From a virus, in IMG/VR virus record IMGVR_UViG_3300009436_000040, positions 1 to 43,735 of that record: a stretch of DNA of 43,735 bases; one strand, given 5' to 3'. Below are positions 40,701-43,735 of this stretch, piece by piece (position 1 is the stretch's first letter; each line of letters begins with the position of its first letter). The position numbers and the translations under genes are program-made. The notes below the pieces were generated by a model. The model was not told the origin of the DNA. It worked only from the letters and a program-made list of their open reading frames with translations, and searched no databases.

Positions 40701-41233
40701 TCAGTTGTGCTTCTTGTACTATCAACTACAAAAGTATCACCATTTCTACCAGAATCAGTTGATGTTACAGTAAGAGTTTCTCCGCTGTCAAAGTGAACTG
40801 CATTACCTTGACTTCCAGCACCAGTTGGATTACCGCCAGTATAGCCTAAGTAAAGAGTTTTCTTATTTACGTTATCAGAATCGGCGCCAGTTTGAGTTGA
40901 AAGAATTGTTGCTGTGATGCCCGTACTACTGCCTGTAATAGTATCACCGACATAGTTTATTAAAGTAGAATCGACTACGGTTGCAGATGCGGAATCGAGA
41001 TCGTTGATTTTAATATATGGTTTAAATAATACCGTACCCTCACCACCAGATACCCGTGTACCCTCAGTGAGACTAAACTCGGCATGATTCTTAATCGCGT
41101 TGGAAAGATATGACTGTAGCTGAGTTAATTCTCTCGCCTGCACTGCAACACCTGGCTTGAAAAGAACTTTTTCAAACTGTTTGGTTGCATCAAAATCGTT
41201 ATAATATGGTGATACGTTAAGGTCTAATGCCAT
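34784..41233 (-). CDS. Giant DUF4815-type virion structural protein, 2149 aa
   Basis: N-terminus MALDLNVSPYYNDFDATKQF with FKPGVAVQARELTQLQSYLS matches the DUF4815 family of large structural proteins in marine T4-like phages. Central segments contain SRIEKRINRLEYYTALSLME and PDYEVWCSELGQNKVGVGVQ, and a low-complexity Ser/Thr/Ala stretch. Near the C-terminus are glycine-tyrosine modules (SGGSGHAVNDIVTL around 36070-36350; AGSGYTSAPELFF around 35080-35270) like those in gp18/gp15/gp8. It is the largest gene here and lies downstream of gp8, in the region of T4 gp9-gp12. Probably a baseplate/tail fibre component; no exact T4 counterpart is assigned. Confidence 0.85.
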   Translation of the reverse strand: MALDLNVSPYYNDFDATKQFEKVLFKPGVAVQARELTQLQSYLSNAIKNHAEFSLTEGTRVSGGEGTVLFKPYIKINDLDSASATVVDSTLINYVGDTITGSSTGITATILSTQTGADSDNVNKKTLYLGYTGGNPTGAGSQGNAVHFDSGETLTVTSTDSGRNGDTFVVDSTRSTTDVALNYYGIGLFFVVADGVFFLKNQFVTHLRQEILLEKYNPVASYFVGLQVKETIITSDTDTSLLDPSSGSFNFNAPGADRYKVSTVLTKKTLTEDSDADFVAIDKVIDGKYYQKVTEDVGQLNEIGKILAGRTYEESGNYVTAPFSIVVDEHLKTSNNRGKFLSSNTARPGNSQKLALSIGSGTAYVNGFRHNFQTPQIVDIDKATTTQITEGQTISTGYGNYFYVNEFAGTWNIKDGTLVTIYNTAKTAVTSGTYGSTSAPGSSNIIGQARIKQIEYSSGTLGAAATVYRMYLYDISITKGKLSDAKGLYYSNSTDSGFADCVLESSKAVIKESTQNKLVFRTPYSSAKTLAAASGGSYDTQYYYQEEFDVTFAADGTATISVTGSSQFPYTGSITQTIIDRNFILVATSGSTINGTAITAGRVIPLTPAMITSASTGSLVFDLGTVSGTSTAKMFVKVVNVDSAPVPKNLISNVYVKINTATNEGGATGPWNLGISDIFRITDVYLDGDGYVETGENQRAKFLLDNGQKDNVYGHGKLKKNTNSPINTTSKYIVVKLKCFTPNYASTGGTYFAVNSYPTDDTGSAGIYTYEIPRYDSKQSGSYNLRDCIDFRPMITNTAVTATANLAAATINPSKSNTINAPTDGVQHPAPTQNFTTDVEFYLKRIDKVVITDQSEFKVFKGIPSVSPRSPIVPENQGMALVELNIPAYPSVSPFVGDAFGVPGYTVGKRLLQNRRYTMSDISRIEKRINRLEYYTALSLMEQESQNMNIVDADGNTRFKNGIFINVFTTHALSDVADPAFKCAIDPTTKRVGPAYKETRADLVFNSTTSSGVTRSGDLLTLPFTKTVFSENRFSSKARNCVGELLFAWEGDLNVYPRGANYVDTTTLDDYHVEDNSLSEFGNQLANDISKAQIISSYDVSFSSVPNEPTSQSWGAETSASDEFTTTTAFSAGAEASSSGSDAIGGRGVRGIAGVNVDTNATVDITGTVTTTGRVDSSSSISGSIITNSSTTTATATKQMLTATAAPYTTQQVAMGEKLVSAELNLYMKAMPLMYIGTRFKPNTKLYGFFDGEAQTAVKFQPVLASNVNNLIALKNQHSRPGDLLAAASAAGYLLPRGTSITSDANGIICGFYYMPGGTFMVGERQLRFTDDVKDRASFVTTSAQAPFSSSGISTVAQQTVVSTAIPKINFGQTAPVSTNVGSWTQVTSVEMGAVNMSSSVTATAKSTVDLNVDLETETHVQVTGGFDPIAQTFFVEDPEGVMATEVKVFFRKKSSTASITLQLREVVNGYPSRSVLPYGEVNLAPSQVTVTTEDADGTIRFSPEGQPANPYTTTFAFEAPVQLKGNTEYCFVLLPAGNSPDYEVWCSELGQNKVGVGVQNQRIFAEDTNIGGILFTSSNNRTWNAHQSEDMTYQITKAVYASSNGTVHLENGNTDYIIGESYSGGRPAVGTVVHGWKATLTSGGSGHAVNDIVTLANATDSGGNTLTGVKAKVTTVSGGAITAFAISDPGTLADNWTGNPGGLNQLSTSGTGTGASISLVLARGRVTNSNPITEQIDVDVDTGHFRNQTDGALITPIGNGTTFFTNTAIEDRKFNQVRTTMNLVENDGIMTYEYAPTKSSNVSSVSTTYEVLGLNVRKNTADEKSIRSYSNEDYYLSGADTKSLHFKITLPAGTNTNLSPVLDLSALGLLTVQNLLNNDSTNETTNDGNALSRYINKPVVLADGMEAQDVVLQVALLQPPGASIEVYGKFQAEADDANFNEDLPWIKLARDDDWSPIGSSVTQSAFVDFGFKIPDANKTAGVFTYSTDRVTEISIDTAGSGYTSAPELFFSAGEATAFALLSGNTVGSLTLTAPGRDYSSTPTIVVGTQHAVSTQFATNQQVANGANLYTVTTGGTTAASGSAPTHTSGSATDGTVVFAYAGAAALVSCTVNTVTFEEFKKFSTKFVFLSSNTSKVPYAKDLRIIATT

Positions 41234-41242
41234 TTCTCTGTC

Positions 41243-42868
41243 CTAGAATTTAAATACGACTTTAATAGTTTCCGTCTGATCAACATCTCTGACAACAGGT
41301 CGTCTGTTGTCTATGTACAGGATATCTCCTGAAAACACATCTATCTCTGGATTTGTAATACTATTTATAGTCAAATTTCCAGTCGATGTTGTTGCGTTTG
41401 TGAGTGTTGATGAAGCAGTTATATTGCCATAGATACGTTGTAAATATACTTTGTCATATGCGGCGTTATTGTCAGTGTCTACTTTTTGTATTACCGTAAA
41501 TTTGCCACCATCGGATGATGTGATAACATCGTCTAAGTTGTATTCGCCTGTGTTAGCGACTGTAATGATGAAACATGGTGTTGCGGTAGTATTAGTAAAC
41601 AATGTAGAAGAACCATATTGAGTAAGATTCTTCATAATCCCAATCTGTCTGAAGTCTTGTCCAGCCGCAGGTGATGCTAATGGATCACCTACTACAATAT
41701 CATCGTTGTCATTAGAGAACGATACATTGACTCCTAGATTCTTTGCAAACAGTTCTTTCTGTGAGTGTGATCCATGTCCATTTATTGGAGAACAGACTGC
41801 TCTAAATACTGCATTTGCACCAGTACCCACTGTCTGAGTTACGGTAACATCCGCAAAAGTATATCCAGTTCCTGGAGAGACTATAGTAACCGATGTGATC
41901 TCTCCTCGTGTGTTGATTGTAGGAGTTGCTGTTGCACCCGTACCATCACCAATAATAGATATTATAGAGTCTCCAGCAGTGTAGTCAACACCTATTGCAG
42001 ATACTTCGATTCGATCAATCGTGCCAGAAATTGCTTGTGATTCAACATTTGACTGTAGTGTATCTGTCTCTGTTGAGCCTAATGTCGCTGTAGCGGTAGC
42101 ACCAGAGCCTCCACCACCAGTAAATTGCACAAATGCGAACGAATATCCGAATCCTGCTGTGTTCAACGTGAGCGCAGTTACCGCACCCCCGGATACAGTA
42201 GCGGTAGCCGATGCTCCTGTGCCATCTCCTGTTATAGTAACAGTGGGCGCACTGGAATATCCAGAGCCACCAGCAGTTCTCGTTATAGCATCAATCTCAC
42301 CGTTTACATCAAATGCTGGTTGACCAGAACCAGAAGCCTTTCTAACAGGAATATAATCATCCGTTAAAAATTTACCTCTATCTGATACACTAACTTGAAA
42401 CATAAATTGCCATTTATAGCCATCATTCAGTTCAAAGATTTCTGCACCTGTGCTTGTCGGCTTTCGAACACTTGCAACACCCTTTCCGTTTTCAATACAT
42501 TTATATACATTAAAATCGGAAGTAATAACATAGAACAATGAAGCGTCTAAAGAAGTCGCTCCACTGGTCGCGGTATTCGTTGCGGTATAAGCATCATCGT
42601 ATTGATCATAGATCGTACCACTTACCCAGTTTCTTCGGGTAGCAAGCATACAGGCATCTGAACCTTGCACCCGTTTGACGAAAAGAGTATCACGCCTGAC
42701 ATCCGAAAGTTGCGATTGAGCATCTTCAGGTGTTGCAGGAACAAGGTCGTCTGTCCAAGGCAATGGTCTACTTGCGTAGAAGTAGAAATAGTCATTGCTA
42801 TTGAAGATGTCCCTGTAGAACGACCTCGCCAGTTGAACTCTTGACTGATTTGTAAGTAGTAAAGTCAC
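41243..42868 (-). CDS. 8: Baseplate wedge protein gp8, enlarged
   Basis: 541 aa against 334 in T4. The start is GTG at 42868 with AGGGA upstream. The N-terminal core matches gp8: [58 protein letters not shown] and [20 protein letters not shown]. The later [20 protein letters not shown] is also gp8-like. The extra ~160 residues (about 190-352; nt 41813-42301) are four glycine-rich repeats of [20 protein letters not shown] type. Forms part of the hexagonal baseplate wedge. Late box 129 nt from the next gene lies inside its 3' end. Confidence 0.83.
   Translation of the reverse strand: MTLLLTNQSRVQLARSFYRDIFNSNDYFYFYASRPLPWTDDLVPATPEDAQSQLSDVRRDTLFVKRVQGSDACMLATRRNWVSGTIYDQYDDAYTATNTATSGATSLDASLFYVITSDFNVYKCIENGKGVASVRKPTSTGAEIFELNDGYKWQFMFQVSVSDRGKFLTDDYIPVRKASGSGQPAFDVNGEIDAITRTAGGSGYSSAPTVTITGDGTGASATATVSGGAVTALTLNTAGFGYSFAFVQFTGGGGSGATATATLGSTETDTLQSNVESQAISGTIDRIEVSAIGVDYTAGDSIISIIGDGTGATATPTINTRGEITSVTIVSPGTGYTFADVTVTQTVGTGANAVFRAVCSPINGHGSHSQKELFAKNLGVNVSFSNDNDDIVVGDPLASPAAGQDFRQIGIMKNLTQYGSSTLFTNTTATPCFIITVANTGEYNLDDVITSSDGGKFTVIQKVDTDNNAAYDKVYLQRIYGNITASSTLTNATTSTGNLTINSITNPEIDVFSGDILYIDNRRPVVRDVDQTETIKVVFKF
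41362..41369 (-). promoter_or_regulatory. Possible late promoter box inside gp8, upstream of the giant gene
   Basis: TATAAATA on the minus strand, 129 nt before the ATG at 41233. Intragenic position lowers confidence. Confidence 0.4.
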
Positions 42869-42888
42869 TAATGAATCCCTATGCTAGA

Positions 42889-43341
42889 TTAAGAATCAGC
42901 TACAGTTACGGTCCAAGTAATCTTTAAAGTATCCGCGGCACCTTTGTTTACTACTGCGAATACTGTGCGGCACAATAAAACTCCGCCACTTGATGCGTTT
43001 AATACACCAGCTTCAACTACTGCACCTGTTCCAGTTCCAGCAGGGAAATCCCCAATGTACTGTACAGATGAGTTGGTAACAGTTGTAGAAGTTAATGCAA
43101 CTCTACCAAGTTCTGTTCCAAGTGCTGAGTCAGCGGCAGCGGCTGCTGTAGTTGAAGAGCCAATAGCCATATGTGACATTGCTGTAGGTGCAGAACTTGC
43201 GCCCAGTCTACTTGCAATGTGGTCAAGACCATCATCTACTACTACGTTTGTGACAGTTCGTTCTTCTTTCAAAGAACCATCTGCTCCGAAAAGTGCTACG
43301 TGCAACTTGCCTGTAGCGTTCATTTTGTTATTAGTAATCAT
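42889..43341 (-). CDS. Virion protein, 150 aa
   Basis: MITNNKMNATGKLHVALFGA, then DGSLKEERTVTNVVVDDGLD and HIASRLGASSAPTAMSHMAI. The C-terminal half is Gly/Thr/Ala-rich with YIGDFPAGTGTGAVVEAGVL and ILKITWTVTV-like strands (LKITWTVTVADS). The VTNVVVDDGLDHIASRL...MSHMAIGSSTTAA pattern occurs, from memory, in marine phage structural proteins. AGGAG directly precedes the ATG, with a late box 35 nt upstream. Likely a baseplate- or tail-associated protein. Confidence 0.78.
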   Translation of the reverse strand: MITNNKMNATGKLHVALFGADGSLKEERTVTNVVVDDGLDHIASRLGASSAPTAMSHMAIGSSTTAAAAADSALGTELGRVALTSTTVTNSSVQYIGDFPAGTGTGAVVEAGVLNASSGGVLLCRTVFAVVNKGAADTLKITWTVTVADS

Positions 43342-43375
43342 CGTTTTCTCCTAAGGGGTTTGTATATTGTAATTC

Positions 43376-43383
43376 TATTTATA
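43376..43383 (-). promoter_or_regulatory. Late promoter box for the 150-aa virion gene
   Basis: TATAAATA on the minus strand, 35 nt before the ATG at 43341, just after the stop of the partial gene at the right edge. Confidence 0.75.
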
Positions 43384-43387
43384 ACAC

Positions 43388-43735
43388 TTATGCAATGCTT
43401 CTTACTTCAGTTGCAACATAATCTTCCAAGAAATAATCCGTACTAGTTCCGTAATCAGATTGCGTTACAGATCCAGATTCCGCTGTGTTTGAAGTATCTG
43501 CTTTATTTATGCTTGGGAATATTAAGACGTTATATGAAGCAGTTCCTTCCAATGTTGCTATGGACTCTGAGTATCCATTAAATATATCTTTAACTACTGT
43601 AGCTTCTTGAGTATTCGCAAGTTCTGTAAAGGCTGTAGTGAATTCAATCACATTTACCGAGTCTGAGGTTACAGGAACCTCTGTTTTACTCAACTCGATA
43701 TTCATCAAGTTTAAAGTATCTGCTGTGTTTAGCGA
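43388..43735 (-). CDS. C-terminal end of a virion protein, partial at the right edge
   Basis: The frame is open to the last base of the window, so the apparent TTG/ATG at 43708/43705 is probably internal. The visible part reads ...MNIELSKTEVPVTSDSVNVI, then EFTTAFTELANTQEATVVKD and SESIATLEGTASYNVLIFPS, ending STDYFLEDYVATEVRSIA. Thr/Ser-rich and beta-like, similar in style to the other structural proteins. It precedes gp8 and the 150-aa gene, so it could be the end of a baseplate wedge gene (gp6/gp7 region), but no family can be named from this fragment. Confidence 0.75.
   Translation of the reverse strand, partial: SLNTADTLNLMNIELSKTEVPVTSDSVNVIEFTTAFTELANTQEATVVKDIFNGYSESIATLEGTASYNVLIFPSINKADTSNTAESGSVTQSDYGTSTDYFLEDYVATEVRSIA

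Noticed and set aside
34784-41233. Naming the giant protein gp7 or gp10
   Set aside because: Only the DUF4815-like N-terminus is recognisable; none of the T4 wedge signatures could be confirmed by eye.
1-43735. CRISPR arrays, tRNAs, insertion sequences, integrase or attachment sites
   Set aside because: Read for on both strands; no regularly spaced repeats, cloverleaf sequences, transposase or recombinase motifs were found.

Overview
This window is a block of a T4-like (contractile-tailed) bacteriophage genome, most like the marine T4-like phages of picocyanobacteria and SAR11-type heterotrophs. The evidence is the T4 gene order 13-14-15-16-17-18-19-20-67-68-21-22-23 on one strand, a gp55-type late sigma factor, many TATAAATA late-promoter boxes in front of structural genes, and marine-phage style fibre and baseplate proteins. 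No photosynthesis genes, tRNAs, integrase, insertion sequences or CRISPR arrays were seen, so the host is left open (a marine bacterium is the inference). Both ends cut a gene: gp46 on the left and a virion protein on the right.

Layout, left to right. (1) 1-6911, minus strand: replication, recombination and late-transcription genes. These are gp46 (partial), an SGNH-like protein, gp47, a DEDDh exonuclease, small unknown proteins, gp55, UvsW, a newly noticed 42-aa membrane protein, UvsY and a second SGNH-like protein. (2) 6919-8497, minus: a tail-tube-like protein and a complete iron-sulfur pair, IscA-type carrier and IscU scaffold, plus a small unknown protein. (3) 8522-21731, minus: the capsid, neck, packaging and tail module, from gp23 back to gp13, with a clear terminator after gp23. 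(4) 21743-25326, minus: short fibre/adhesin-like proteins built from shared modules. (5) 25379-30679, PLUS strand: an inverted, tightly overlapping cassette of four paralogous GT-A-like glycosyltransferases and a methyltransferase-like protein. One of the glycosyltransferases is fused to a cysteine-poor radical-SAM-like half barrel and a SPASM-like cysteine tail. (6) 30676-32641, minus: a small membrane protein, a 2OG-Fe(II)-oxygenase-like protein, a fifth glycosyltransferase and an unknown protein. (7) 32721-43735, minus: fibre proteins, a 2149-aa DUF4815-type virion protein, gp8 baseplate wedge and two further virion proteins.

How it works together: gp55 would direct late transcription from the TATAAATA boxes to make head and tail proteins. 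gp46/47, UvsY and UvsW support recombination-dependent replication, and gp16/17 package the DNA. The accessory genes suggest two extra activities: keeping Fe-S assembly running during infection (IscU/IscA), and modifying a glycan or other surface through the glycosyltransferase cassette. The most unusual element is the glycosyltransferase/SPASM-like fusion at 26010-28508, in the same genome as its own Fe-S assembly genes. A link between the two is a hypothesis, not something the sequence proves.

Several starts were revised from ribosome-binding sites or stop-start overlaps: IscA 7829, UvsW 5622, the 96-aa protein at 3033, gp67-like 12820, gp68-like 12561, and plus-strand genes at 26010, 29320 and 29981. 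Three genes of under 60 codons were added. No gap between genes exceeds 300 bases.
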